A stretch of 64,000 nt of DNA from Tillus elongatus (lineage: Eukaryota > Arthropoda > Insecta > Coleoptera > Cleridae), in assembly GCA_964006375.1 (NCBI GenBank), contig OZ023263.1:130871454-130935453 (forward strand), read 5' to 3'. The notes under the pieces are model-generated. The model was not told the DNA's origin, did no database searches, and saw only the letters and a list, made by a program, of their open reading frames with translations. The translations under genes were made by a program, and so were the position numbers. Positions 1 to 12,218 of the stretch are shown here, piece by piece (the first letter of the stretch is position 1; every line of letters starts with the position of its first letter).

Positions 1-171
1 AATGTATCGTATAGTTTATCCAGTTAGTGAAGTAATAAAGTTATATTAAATGTTTACGTATGGATTTAATATCAACAAGTGCAATTAACATCCATAACTA
101 GTAACCACAACTTGGTACTAGTAAAGCGAAAAAACACATTAACAATTGGGAAATGGAATGTACAAAATTCT

Positions 172-210
172 AGACGCAGCAAGTGTGTTAGGTTTTTAAA
201 AAAGGTCTGT
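172..210 (+). repeat. Worn end of the TCTGGACGCAGC repeat family
   Basis: Matches the first 25 or so bases of the terminal motif that bounds the 314-317-bp elements at 23435, 30980 and 39792, with a few substitutions. The rest of the element is not recognisable. Bases 1-171 and 211-389 are AT-rich and show nothing else I can name. Confidence 0.55.
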
Positions 211-389
211 GCATCTCATTTTGATATAATAGATATAAGATGTCTTTAACAGTCCGCTAGATGCATTAATTGTTGTTGTCCGTATTTGGCAAAACCGATC
301 TACACTAAAAACATATTAATAATTGCTTGTTTTCTTTCCTGTAACTGATTTCGCATTTGACCGAATTTTCGTAGAAAAACTTTAGAAAA

Positions 390-512
390 TATAAGATTCT
401 GACTTTTAAAACAATTTCTTTAGATGAGTCTTGAGTCTAAGGGGTTAAGTTCTTACTTAGCCCCTTAGAAGCCGTATCTGGGGTCAGTTAAAATTTTTAT
501 ATGTGTAACGTT
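390..512 (+). repeat. Diverged end of the (TA)n element family
   Basis: The stretch ending in a GGGGTCAG box near 482 and followed by ATTTTTATATG parallels the conserved block at 22440-22540 and 32545-32640 (GACTTTTGAAAAAATTTC, a C-rich box, CCGGGGTCAG, then TTTTTATATG leading into (TA)n). Here the (TA)n is missing and about a third of the bases have changed, so this is an old copy. Confidence 0.5.
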
Positions 513-713
513 TATATTATTATAACAGATTTTTTATAAAAATTTGCTACTGTAAACGGACCTGCTGAGTCCAGATTTTTAGACATTAAGGGTTTAGTAA
601 GTTTTCCAATATGTTAATCGTAATAAAAATTGCCAAATTACCTAAGAAATCTGGCTTATATTAGACCAAACCGGTCGTGTAATAAAATCATTCTTATCAA
701 ACCACGTGAAAAA

Positions 714-900
714 GTCTGGACACACCAGGGGCGTTATGGTAGCGAATTTTAAAAAAATTTTTATAGCAAATATGTCTTTTTTAAAGAAAGGCACCAAATT
801 TGGTATAACCTCTATGGTAGTAACAATGTACCATATTTCATAAACTAGGTAACTTTATTGTTTCAAAACCGGTTGATTATTTAATATTACATATTTCCTA
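714..900 (+). repeat. Degenerate 5' half of the 314-bp inverted-repeat element
   Basis: Runs parallel to 30980-31150 from the terminal motif (here changed to GGACACACCAGGGGCGTTATGG) through the poly-T step and the blocks around TATAACCTCTAT and CCATATTTCATAA. The 3' half and right terminal repeat are absent. Bases 513-713 and 901-1148 show no gene or further repeat I can identify. Confidence 0.6.
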
Positions 901-1148
901 GTTAAATTTGCATTTCAGTAAAGCTATTGGTATATTTATATTCAGTTCAATTATTTCTCGTTTAGCACCTCTTTAAAGATGGTTTACCTTTTTTTAAGTG
1001 ACCATTAAGTTGATAATATTTATCGCAGTATTGTTGTTGTTCTAAAACCGATGGAAAGATTTCAATCGTCACCATGCTTTATTTACTTGTTTAACGAAAT
1101 GTGGTCTTAACTCAGTAGCATAGGGGAGGTAGGTACAGCGTACAGCAT

Positions 1149-1551
1149 AATTATGTTGGTGGAACTTTTACCATTTGTATTATAATATTATCACACTATT
1201 TTATCTTCAATCAATATAAAACAAACACATTTAATTGTAATATAATTATTAGTACGTGACAATTATAATAGAACTTTCACTATTTTATATTTCATCAAAT
1301 TATCAGTAAATTCTAGAATAACTATTAGTATGTGCGGCGTGACATCGCGACATCAACCTTTCACCTATTTGCTTAATTGATAATTGTATCTAAATTAGTT
1401 CTTGATTATTGGTATGCATTATATAAACTCAAATTTTGTAAAACACAAATCAGTCTTGTTCACAATAAAGTTAGTGTAAATAACTTGTAGAGCTTGGCTC
1501 GTATTTTTGTTAAATAAATTAATCTTATAAGCGGTCAACTACCCCCTAATT
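1149..1551 (+). repeat. 5' LTR of the errantivirus-type element
   Basis: About 403 bp, paired with 7522-7914. It begins AATTATGTT and ends CCCCCTAATT, giving a short AATTA/TAATT inverted terminus. It carries TATATAAA at 1420, an arthropod-type start motif near 1450, and AATAAA signals at about 1464 and 1515. It differs from the 3' LTR mainly by substitutions and indels of 2 to 6 bases. Confidence 0.92.
1420..1455 (+). promoter_or_regulatory. LTR core promoter: TATA box plus TCAGT initiator
   Basis: TATATAAA at 1420-1427 is followed 30 bases later by TCAGTC at 1450-1455, the usual arthropod TATA-to-initiator spacing. The same pair is kept in the 3' LTR near 7785-7815. This predicts transcription starting near 1452. 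Confidence 0.7.
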
Positions 1552-1568
1552 GGCGCAGTCGGTAGGAT
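1551..1568 (+). other. Primer binding site, tRNA-Ser
   Basis: TGGCGCAGTCGGTAGGAT begins directly at the LTR edge. It is complementary to a tRNA 3' end of the form ATCCTACCGACTGCGCCA, which fits eukaryotic tRNA-Ser (acceptor GCAGTCG). The same primer is used by 17.6/297-type errantiviruses. Confidence 0.85.
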
Positions 1569-1727
1569 TTCGAAAGGGTTGTTTGCTGATAAAACTCTCT
1601 TCTGTTTCAACAGTTTATTCGAAGAAGAACCACTTCCCAGCATCCAGCAGCAACAAATTATGAAGACACAGTACATGTAAGTCATTCATTCCTTTATTAC
1701 TTTTCATCATTTTGTGTATGCATATTT

Positions 1728-2915
1728 ATGACAGAATTCGAAGATATTATTAGTCAATTTAATAAACTTAAAATTAATCAAGAAACTTTAGATAATATTT
1801 CAAAGGGTTTAAAAACTAATTCTTTTGATAAAGTTAAAAAACCTAAAATAGCAACTCCACAATTCCAGTAATTTTACTTAAAAATGATCCCAGATTTTCA
1901 CGAAAATTCAGCCAACTAGCTGGTTTCCTGAAAAGCTGTGACCTCATAATGAATCAATTTTATAACCCTCAAGATAACACTTTATACCTCAATCATTTTC
2001 TTTTGTCATATATTATAAGTAAATTGCATGGCCCAGCACAAATTATTGTTAACCAGAAAAACTCTTCTATTGGTACTAGTTACGTGCTACACTGGTCTCA
2101 AATTTTGCAGACATTAGAGATGAATCTAGTTTGTTAGCAGATCTTTTACTTTTAAATCAAAATTATAACGAAAAAGCACAGATTTTAGCTACAGATGGAG
2201 ATGTGTTGAACAATCGTTAGTTTCAAATTTAATTTGTAGTGAACCAAATGAACAAATTCGATTAATTAAAATGAAAACGTATTCAGACTTGACTCTAAAG
2301 GCATTTTTAGGAGGTTTAAAAAATCCGTTAGGTACAATAGTCAGATCACAAAACCCCAGTGATATAGAATTTGCCTTAAAATTCATTATTGAAGAAGAAA
2401 ATTATGAATATAGAAATAATAACTTTCTTAATAAAAAGCCAAATAAATTCGACGAAAAAACTAACTTTCCCACTCAAAAACATCAATTTTTTCATAACAA
2501 AAATCCAAACAATTTCCCCCAAAATCATACTTTCATCAAAGAAATAGTCTTCCACCAAAATTTTCTCAACAGCCCAATTTCCAAAATAAAAATTTCTATA
2601 ATAACAATCAAGTTCAGCCCCCAAACCAACAAAGAAATCAATTTCATTCATTTAATCGTCCTAACCCTCATTATAATAATTTTTCAAATCGCTTTAATCG
2701 TACAAATAAAACCCTTTCTGGTAGTTTTTCAAAAATGGACAAACCTCTGGTAGACATGCACAAATGCATAACAACCAACGTCCAAAATTCATCGTTGAAG
2801 AACTCCATAACCAAGAACTTTCCCAAGAAACTGAAGGATTTCCTGAACCAGACTTTCCTCAACAAGAAAACGAAAATTTTCCCAGACCAAGCCCGTCCTA
2901 CCAACGAACATAATT
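1728..2915 (+). pseudogene. gag: gag, broken
   Basis: Structural protein region of the errantivirus-type copy. The first plausible start is ATG at 1728 in the leader, but that frame stops at 1869. Coding-like stretches continue in shifting frames: 1949-2137 (with a HGPAQ segment typical of gag cores), then 2271-2753, where TLKAFLGGL and the following lines resemble the C-terminal part of errantivirus Gag, and then an Asn/Phe/Pro-rich tail. At least three frameshifts or stops are needed to read it through. No zinc knuckle is visible, as is usual for this group. Confidence 0.75.
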
Positions 2916-2944
2916 GAAATCCACAACCATAATGTAGTTACCTT

Positions 2945-5900
2945 ATATTTACATCCCTGAAATCCCAGGAAAATTTCTCATTGATACCGGTAGTTCTAGG
3001 TGTTTGATCAATAACGAAATAGCATTAAAACAATTTAAAAATTTTATAAGAAAGGAAAAATTTTAGATTGGAACTGCTCACAAAGTCAGCGTACATGATT
3101 TGTGTGTAGATATAAAATTACTCTCTCTCTAAAAATATTCTACAAACATTTTATATATTTAATTTTTATCCCAAATATGTAGGTTTATTAGGTCTAGATT
3201 TTTTAAATAAAGTAAATGCGCAATTAGATTTTAAACAAAATAAATTAATTTTTGGTGACAGAGTTTTTCAAATGTATATTGGAACTCGTCAACCTACCTT
3301 AAAAACAGAAATCCAAGCACATACGTGCAAAATTTTAAAAATACCTGTTAATCAAGCCAACGGTATAGGCATATACAAATTAAATAACGTAGAAATACCT
3401 AATTATTTTGTAAAAATAGAAAATTTTAACACTTATATAGGTGTGCATAATAATTCTGATGAATCAAAAACATTTGTCATAAACGAACCATTAGAGATAG
3501 AAAACGATTATGAAGAAATCGTTAACAAATTTTCAGAGGAAGTATCGCCTAAAATAAAAAAGGAAATTTTAGAGCAACTTAGACTAGATCTTTTAAATAG
3601 TGATGAAGCTAATGATATAAAAAAGTTTTGTAACGAATGTATAGATATTTTTCATCATGAAGATGTACCCTTAACCTCAACTAATGCGGTTAAACACAAA
3701 TTAAGATTAAAAGATGAAACCCCCATCTTTAATAAAATTTACAGGTACCCCAATGTACATAAAGAAGAAGTAGCTAATCAAATAAATAAAATGTTAACAC
3801 AAGGTATCATAAGACCTAGCGTATCCCTATGGTCTTCACCCCTATGGGTTGTATCAAAAAAAAACCAGACGCCAGTGGTAAAGAAAAATGCTTACCACAG
3901 AAAATTAAATGAGCAAACAATTGATGACAAATATCCTCTTCCGAAGATTACTGACATTTTAGATAATTTAGGTAGAGCCCAATATTTCACTACCCTTGAT
4001 CTTGCTTCTGGATTTTACCAAATTGAAATGCACCCTGATGATATTGAGTAAACCGCCTTTTCTACTGAGCATGGTCATTACGAGTACGTCAGAATGCCGT
4101 TCGGGATGAAAAATTCTCCTAGTAGTTTCATGCGTCTAATGGATAACGTCCTTAGGGATCTCCAAAATAAAATTTGCTTAGTTTATATGGATGACATTAT
4201 TATTTACTCCTCTTCTCTTCAAGAACACATTTGTCGACTTAAACAAGTTTTTCAAAGGTTAAGAAATTTCAGACTAAAAGTTCAACTAGACAAAAGTGAA
4301 TTTCTAAGAAAGAAAACTTCCTTCTTATGCCATGTTATCACACCCCAAGGAATTAAAGCGAATCCAGATAAAATTAAAGCCATTCAGCAATTTCCCATTC
4401 CTACAACTCAAAAACAAATTAAATCTTTCTTAGGTCTTTTAGGTTACTATCGTAAATTTATTCATAACTTTGCCTTTATTACAAAACCCCTAACGAAATG
4501 TCTCAAGAAAAATGCAAAAGTTATCCACGGCCAATCTTTTATTGAAGCCTCCTTGCTATCGTATGGTCAACAAAACATTAACGCCCCTATCTTTTTGGAA
4601 GAAAAATCACGATCTATACCGATCACAAACCCTTACAATGGGTATTTTCTCTGAAAGAACCCAATTCAAAACTTTTAAGATGGCGTTTAAGATTAGAAGA
4701 ATTTGACTATGATATTTGTTATAAAAAAGGAAAATCTAATACCAATGCCGATTGATTGTCTCGTATAGAAATTCACCCTATAGATAATATAGATCAATCG
4801 TCGATCATAGCAGAACCCGGAGAATCTTTAAATATTAATGACTTGGATGACCTAGTAAATCAAACGTACGATGAAATAATGAATAATACTAGTAATAATA
4901 ATAATGAAATTAATAATAATAACAATGATATGAATTAATAATGGAGAAAATGAAACAATTCACTCAGAAATAGACTTTACATCTGCCCCCGGTATACCTA
5001 TTTTAGATGAAATAATTAATAATAAACCTCAGCAAATTAGAATAAAAGAAATTAACACTATCTCTGATGTAAGAATAATTCCACGTAAACTAGATTTTAG
5101 AACAATATTCGATATATCCGTTCCACCAAGTATAAGTGACGAAAAAATATTAAAAACCCTCAAAGCAATGTGTATTCCAAAAATTAATAATTATTTTTAT
5201 TTCCCTTCAGAAAACATTTATAAGAAATTCAGTAATATAGTTTGTATATATTTTAATAAAGAAAACGCCCCGAAATTCTTTAAATGTAATAAAATAGAAG
5301 ACGAAAACGACAAAACGACACAAGAAGAAATTATAACTCGTTACCATCAAGGTAAAACAAACCATAGAGGCATAATTGAAACGTACAATAAGCTTAAACA
5401 AATGTATTACTGGCCTAATATGAAAAATACAATCACTGACTATATAAACCAAAGCGAATTTTGCAAAAACCATAAATACTAAAGAAACCCTGTAAGAATC
5501 CCTTTAGAAATTACTCAAACTCCTTCTAAACCATTTGAAAATTTACATATAGATACATTTAAAATCGACAACACTAACTTTTTAACAATTATAGACACTT
5601 TTACTAAATTAGCCCAAGCTTATCACCTTAAATCAAAAAACCAAGTAGACGTAGCAGATGCCCTGGTCAACTTTTTTCAACATTTTGGCACTCCCTCGTA
5701 CATAACTCTAGACTAAGGTTCCGAGTTTACCAGTTCCACAATAAGAAAACTTTTAAATTTATATAACATAAAAATACATTTTATAACTGTCCAACATCCC
5801 AGATCTAATTCACCTGTCGAAAGACTACACTCTACTTTAATAGAACATTACCGACTACTAAAATATAAATTTCCAAAAGACAGACCAGAGAGAATTATGC

Positions 5901-6369
5901 CATACTGTATTATTGCTTATAATAGTAGTATACATTCTAGCACTAATTTTGCCCCTTTTGAACTATGTTTTGGCACAACTAATACTACAGACCCCCTATC
6001 AATTCAATTTGAGAAAAATATTCTTGAAAATTACAACAATATTCACAAACAAAAAATGTCTCATATTTATAAGGTAGTAAACGGAAAATTAAGATAAGAC
6101 AAAGAACGAATAATTTACAAACGAAAAGTAAACACTAATAACCCTTTTAAAATAGGAGATCGTGTACTAAAGAAAAATAATTCACCAAGAAAAAATAAAT
6201 CAGCAAATTTATACTCTGGTCCTTACATAATTACCGAAATCCTTCCTCATAATAAATATATTATCCACCATACTTCCCTACAACAATCTGAAACTTCCCA
6301 TGCTGACAATCTCCGATTTGTTCCAGAATCCTCGCCACCCTCATCATCGAATTCACAACGAAAAAGTTA
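2945..6369 (+). pseudogene. pol: pol (protease-RT-RNase H-integrase), broken
   Basis: Protease is marked by IDTGSS at 2980-2997. RT runs from about 3600 to 4500 in one frame apart from a TAA at 4049: the TTLDLASGFYQIEMHPDD box lies before it, and MPFGMKN plus the catalytic YMDD (near 4185) after it. RNase H has lost a middle piece near 4510-4600; its DHKPLQ end resumes about 4620 in another frame. Integrase occupies about 5040-6360: His-His finger HQGKTNH near 5346 with the Cys pair damaged, core Asp in HIDTF, an LD-stop-GSEF (stop at 5714) and Glu in SPVERLHS. A second integrase stop lies at 5480. Known family roles: polyprotein cleavage, reverse transcription, integration. This copy cannot make a functional Pol. 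Confidence 0.92.
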
Positions 6370-6384
6370 ATCAAATTACCGAGT

Positions 6385-7449
6385 ATAATAAAACCTTTAT
6401 TACTGATATTATTATTCAGTTAAATCTACTTAGTTCAACAACAAATCAAATTTTCCTAACGACAGAAAATGCTATTATATTTGCTAAACTAAAAACGTTT
6501 CGCCCTTCTATGATAGAACCACAATTATTAGAAGAAGAAATAACTAAAATATCTAAAGAATTAGTAGAGTCAACCTTAGTATATAAAATTGATATCTATA
6601 AAAAATGAATTTATAATTAAATTTAAAGCTGTTAAGCATAATTTTAAAATAATATTTATCTTAGAAGTTCCACTTGTTGAATTATCAGAATATGCATACT
6701 ATCACCTATATTCCTTTCCCATTTCCTTTGATAACGGATATACCTTTCAAATGATAACACCCCAACACCCATACCTTATAATAAATGACAATCACTATGG
6801 CTTTATGGACACTGAATGCAAAGAATTGCCAGATGAAATATGTCTCTGCCATTTACCTGAGATGAATCTACCTCAACAAGATACTTGTGAAACCCAGCTT
6901 CTCAAAATCCAAAAACCATTTAGCAAATGCCAAGCAGAAACATTCAAGTTGTCTACTTTGAAAATTGAGAAAATATCCTACAACCAATGGATTGTAATCT
7001 CTCCACAAGAAACGGTCTTGCATCATAATTGCCCACAAGAAGAAAACGTCTTGTCAATTAGAGGCAGCTATATAATCACCGTTCCAAAGGATTGTATTGC
7101 CAAAATAAATACGACAATACTCAAAAGCTACGAGAATGACACCAATCCAGAACAAATCCTGCACATACCAAGGTTGGACCCAAATACAAACGTCAAAGAA
7201 GACATAGAACATCTTCCCACCATCCAAATGGATGCAGTTCACCTTGACCGCATGAAGCAAGTCCAGAACGAATTAGCAAATTTAAAGTTACATGCCACAT
7301 CTTTAAAAGAAATTCCAATCGAACACACCAGTATACGGACAATTATATTGTATATCATAAGATTTGTTTCAGTCCCAAGTTACATTTACTACAAGTACCA
7401 CCCAAAGAAGAATAGAAATTTAAACGTCACCCCAAAAGAAGATATTTAA
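6385..7449 (+). pseudogene. env: env, baculovirus-F-like, N-terminally truncated
   Basis: Two overlapping frames (about 6385-6608 and 6589-7449) together look like the C-terminal two thirds of an errantivirus envelope protein of the baculovirus F (Ld130) type. Visible features are the YYHLYSFPI segment, a cluster of cysteines at 6815-7095 with CHLP and HHNCP, a coiled-coil-like stretch around 7210-7310, one hydrophobic membrane segment at about 7343-7395 and a short basic tail. The signal peptide, surface subunit and protease cleavage site expected upstream are missing, because integrase ends only about 20 bases before. A frameshift near 6600 breaks the rest. Errantivirus env comes from a spliced mRNA; no clear acceptor remains. 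Confidence 0.82.
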
Positions 7450-7507
7450 TTGCAGCAGCCAATGAGACTTCGCACCTGGAAACTTCCGTCTTCGCCCGAA
7501 GTTTTCG

Positions 7508-7521
7508 CTTGTGGAGGGAGG
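7508..7521 (+). other. Polypurine tract
   Basis: A GTGGAGGGAGG run ends exactly at the 3' LTR edge, the expected position for plus-strand DNA priming. The 58 bases before it, after the env stop, are non-coding and contain an inverted CTTC/GAAG pair (CTTCGCCCGAAG). Confidence 0.8.
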
Positions 7522-7914
7522 AATTATGTTAGTGGAACATTTACCATTCGTATTATATTATCACACTATTTTATCTTTAATCAATATAAAAAACACATTT
7601 AATTGTAATATAATTATTAGTACGTGACAATTATAATAGAACTTTCACTCTTTTATATTTCATCAAATTATCAGTAAATTCTAGAATAACGTATGTGCGG
7701 CGTGACATCGCGACATCAACCTTTAACTTATTTGCTTAAATGATAATTGTATCTAAATTATTTCTTGATTATTGTAATGCATTATATAAACTCAAATTTT
7801 GTAAAACACAAATCAGTCTTGTTCACAATAAAGTTAGTGTAAATAACTTGTAGAGCTTGGCTCGTATTTTTGTTAAATAAATGAATCTTATAAGGGGTAA
7901 ACTACCCCCTAATT
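7522..7914 (+). repeat. 3' LTR of the errantivirus-type element
   Basis: About 393 bp, partner of 1149-1551, with the same AATTATGTT start and CCCCCTAATT end and the same TATA-to-initiator pair. It is shorter mainly because of small deletions near 7560 and 7690. Confidence 0.92.
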
Positions 7915-8269
7915 TGATTGCATATACAATGGGTTAATATATTGCAAACATGTGGTCTGTCTCTTTAGAATGGGAAAGTTAGTCACTCTTTATTGTATTA
8001 TAAGCTACCATTTGCCTAGGACTTCAAATTTCCTATTCGTTTTTATTTGGAAACTACTATCGCTGTTAACGGCATAAGTGCCGCTGTCATTCAAGATGCA
8101 TTTTACAATTTGTGTTGTTGCCAGGAAGTTAAGCAGCGATTTTACTTTTGTCTATTCTTGACTGGAGTAGGTGTAATTAAGAGAAATAATCATTTCTTAA
8201 ATCGTTCCCAGGTACTAATATGTGTTTTTGTAAAATATAAAAAATAATTATGGTACTTTTTATGAATTT
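7915..8269. other. Flank with no recognisable gene
   Basis: AT-rich. A 66-codon open frame at 8047-8247 has no features I recognise and is probably chance. Confidence 0.5.
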
Positions 8270-8419
8270 GAATGACCAAGAAAAGAACAGAGAAACAAAA
8301 TAAATGTGGACAACGGTTTCATTGCATGGCACGCAAGTACGCAGATAACATATCGCGGCTATTAGAAAGAGAGAAAGAACTACGAAAACAATGTACTGAA
8401 AATGAGTAAGGAGATGATT

Positions 8420-8705
8420 GCAAAAATAAATATAAAGCAAAACATAAAACAACCTGAAGAAGTAGATATGTTGATGTACCTTGGAAGTATTATTACGAAT
8501 GACAATAAATGTATCAAATTTAAGGAGGATCGCAGCATTCAATAGACAAAATACTCTTCTCACTAATAAGCACATAAATTGGAAACTAAGGAAAAGGAAA
8601 CTAGTCTAATTTTAAAGAATCCAGGATAACGATAAACATCGAATCATAATCTGCTGCTGGAATGTTGTAATATATGGGGCGTAAAGTTGAATTTTGACTA
8701 ACCAA
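8420..8705 (+). pseudogene. LINE reverse transcriptase fragment
   Basis: Plus-strand conceptual translation gives a segment resembling the YLGS box of non-LTR (RTE/CR1-like) reverse transcriptases (MLMYLGSIITND near 8470-8505). After a frameshift near 8520 comes RIAAFNRQNTLLTNKHIN, and then a WNVVIYGA near 8670 that mirrors the WSVALYGAE-type end of the RT domain. Stops interrupt it and both ends are lost. The next repeat begins at 8714. The spacing between boxes fits the family better than chance would, but the clade cannot be fixed. Confidence 0.6.
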
Positions 8706-8713
8706 GACACTAA

Positions 8714-9700
<987 letters not shown>

Positions 9701-9702
9701 TG

Positions 9703-9950
9703 GATACGACGGCGTCAAGGGGTCACGTTAAAAAATTATTTTCCAATAATTCTGAGATAAAGAAGTTTGAAATGTGACATAAAAAGTCAGAATTCTGTGA
9801 TAAAAAATATATAATATATTTTGTATCAGAATTCAACTTTTTTATCTCAGAATTCTGACTTTTTATGTCACATTTCTGAGATTAAAAAGCAAGAATTCTG
9901 ATACAAAAACTCAGAATTATTCGAGAGTTTTATACGACAGCGTCTAGGTA
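9703..9950. repeat. Foldback built on CAGAATTCTG, between TACGAC-GCGTC boxes
   Basis: Bases about 9770-9808 pair with about 9838-9877 in inverted orientation (GAAATGTGACATAAAAAGTC and complement). The palindromic core CAGAATTCTG and near versions occur five times within 140 bases. Similar boxes, TACGACGGCGTC at 9703 and TACGACAGCGTC at 9932, bracket the structure as direct repeats. No coding. A small foldback transposon is possible. Confidence 0.65.
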
Positions 9951-10117
9951 GTGCCACTTGCAAAACGTTTACCTATTGATTATTGATGTGTAATTAGGTA
10001 GGTAGCTCTCATGTGGCGGTTTGACAGTTAGTTGATGGTGTTTACAAACTCAAAGGTAAGAAAATTGGTTTATTGACTATTATTCTCCTGGTGTTAATAA
10101 AATAATACACATTAGAT

Positions 10118-10350
10118 GCATTCTTACCACAATTGGAACCGTAGACCGGTTTAGCTCTACTTAGATCTCGTCAGTACGGTATACTAATTGCAGTGAAAAT
10201 ACACCTATAAAGTAATACGGTTATGGTAGCCAGCCTCCCAAAACTAAGTTAGATTTAATACACGAAACACGTGCCGCCATCTCGTTGGGGAACCGGGTAG
10301 GCTATCTAGTTCCGCAACGAAATGGAGGCACGTGTTTCGTGTATTAGATC
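10118..10350 (+). repeat. Interspersed repeat with a long hairpin
   Basis: Homologous to the minus strand of 16220-16485: both hold AGACCGGTTT, CGTCAGT, TATACTAATT, ACACCTATAA and a CGCCATCTCG box in the same order. In this copy the end forms a stem of about 36 bases (AATACACGAAACACGTGCC and complement at 10255-10348) around a loop of about 15. The other copy lacks the long stem, so the hairpin was gained here or lost there. No coding. Confidence 0.7.
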
Positions 10351-10572
10351 TCACTTAGAATAATGCATAGTGCATAGGTGCTTATATAATGGTCTTATTA
10401 ATTATGTACGTAAGTCGTCGTATAAATATACAACTATATATTACTGTTTAAAAATGTTTTGTTCAACATTATAACCATGGAAATTTTAGCTCAATTAATG
10501 TTAAGTCAGCCTTAGAAGCATATAAATATGTGTATGTTTTTGTTTGTTTAACGTCGGTTTACTTCCGCGACT

Positions 10573-10800
10573 ATGGCCAACCACCGACGCCAGGGAGTAG
10601 TTGCACCTTACTATCCTGGAAATTTTGCCGAGCCCTGCCGTTCTGCAAGGATATTAGGGATATTCAACGTGCCCAACATCCCATGGGCACGGGACCGACG
10701 GCCTTACGCCCTCTCCGAATGGCGAAACGTGCTGACATTCAACTTGCTCAAATACAATGCTACAACCTCGGTTGATGTTAGTGCTAAAAAAGTTGCCTAA
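10573..10800 (+). CDS. Unrecognised 75-codon open frame in a GC-richer island
   Basis: The stretch 10560-10900 is clearly richer in G+C than its surroundings. An ATG at 10573 (context GACTATGGCC) opens a 75-residue frame, basic and Pro/Arg-containing, with no domain, signal peptide or membrane segment that I recognise. Other frames in both directions are equally open, so coding status is doubtful. It stops 11 bases before the Helitron-like end at 10811. A captured exon, transposon leader or chance are all possible. Confidence 0.15.
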   Translation: MANHRRQGVVAPYYPGNFAEPCRSARILGIFNVPNIPWARDRRPYALSEWRNVLTFNLLKYNATTSVDVSAKKVA

Positions 10801-10810
10801 GGGCTGGGCG

Positions 10811-10842
10811 CTAGTTGACCCGTCCCGGCTTCGCACGGGTGG
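10811..10842 (-). mobile_element. Helitron-like 3' terminus
   Basis: Read on the minus strand, the bases are CCCGTGCGAAGCCGGGACGGG followed by TCAACTAG: a GC hairpin about 5 bases before a CTAG end, the classical Helitron 3' structure and close to arthropod Helitron ends. The body would lie at higher coordinates (10843 onward). No 5' TC end, Rep or helicase sequence was found, so this is at best a non-autonomous or broken copy. Confidence 0.45.
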
Positions 10843-12215
10843 TAAGTGTGGTAATTCGTAGAAAGCTTGTACAGTGCGGGGCAGTTTGAGTAGGGTGTCG
10901 GAAGTCGGAAGCCAGATGTCGTGTATAGCATTCTTCAAGCACGTCAAGTGTCCAAACTGTTCACTGAGACACGTAACGTTCGGTTTCGACACCTGTTACA
11001 TATTCGTTTTCCTGAAGTCTCAGATTACCAAAATTGCAAGTTGTTCAAACAAAAATTGATTTAATTGATCTGTATCCATTCAGAAACGCAAACGCTTCAA
11101 CAAAATTTTTAAATCTCCTAAATTATTGTCTACTAATATTGATCAATTTTGATAACTAATAGTTCGCTTATTCTGTTAAAATATTCTCTACATTTTTAAT
11201 AGCGAATTAAACTTCCCTATCTGACAATACTAAAAAAATCGTTTTCATTAACGCTCTCTGATTTTATCAGTAGAATGCGCCACACGAAGGTCTGGACTAA
11301 GTCCTGGTATTGACTAACATTAGAATGTTATTTTTAGTCAATTGTCTCTGCTTCATTCTAGCATTGACTAATTAGAACATGGACACTGTAATCTTATTAG
11401 TTTGCTATATTTATTATTATGTTTCTTTGAACATCAGTTCACATAAATAATAATCTACTGATTTTAAACTATTACTCATACAGAAAGTGAGCGACAGTTG
11501 AAATTATTATTAATTAATAATTTGGTTAACCCAACATCATACCTAATAGTTCTTTTAGAAAATTCGAACTCATTGTACAATTATCAAGATTATATATTAT
11601 AATCTAATAATAAATAAAATTAATTCACTTGCTGACAGTGTACTTAATTCTCAATACGGGGTCTCCATTTTCAATTATAATACAAAAATCCTAATCCCAG
11701 CTAGTAATTATATTCGGAAGAGATTATTAAGCAATTCGGTTGAAATTCAGAGCAAACATTTTTCTTTGTTTCTTTTCTTATGTCTTATGTACGTTAATAC
11801 GTCAAATTGACAACAATTGATTCCTTTTTGCAATCAGGATTTTTTTAAAAACATCAAAAATTGACAGATCAATTTTCTTTAGGATTTAAGGAATTTGTTA
11901 TTTAGTTAGTTAAAGGTAAAAGTTCAGAATAATAACGGGTGAGTTCACCAGGCGCCAGCAGCTGCCAGCACAGTCAACATTTTTTGACATAAACAATGCA
12001 GCCATGATCTACGCACCATCTAACGATAAATAGTAACACTTCACTTATTTAATAAAACTAGAGTTGCATTTTGTACGCCAGTTAGACCAACCATCTCCCA
12101 ATGCCATGTATTGTAATGTTTGAAACCAACATTGTCTACAAGGTCTGATTACACTACACGGTCCTAGACCATAGGCGTCTCGAGAATTAGGATTGAAATT
12201 TTCATAAATACGATT
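10843..12215. other. No gene recognised; possible Helitron body at its start
   Basis: The first ~200 bases are relatively GC-rich and may belong to the Helitron-like element. The remainder is AT-rich, without long frames, RNA signatures or obvious internal repeats. Confidence 0.4.
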
Positions 12216-12218
12216 AAC

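Larger units (their letters stand above)
1149..7914 (+). mobile_element. Ty3/gypsy errantivirus-type LTR element with env
   Basis: Full-length but inactive proviral copy: 5' LTR, tRNA-Ser primer site, gag, pol (protease, RT, RNase H, integrase), env, polypurine tract, 3' LTR, all on the plus strand. The LTRs differ at roughly a dozen or more positions plus small indels, and every gene carries stops, frameshifts or deletions, so the copy is moderately old. An env after integrase, a tRNA-Ser primer site and LTRs ending in AATT together match the 17.6/297 branch of insect errantiviruses. No exact target duplication is visible at the flanks. Confidence 0.93.

Noticed and set aside
6300..6380. First 25 codons of the 6300-6608 frame as an env start
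   Set aside because: They are the integrase tail read in another phase; env-like sequence begins only after about 6385.
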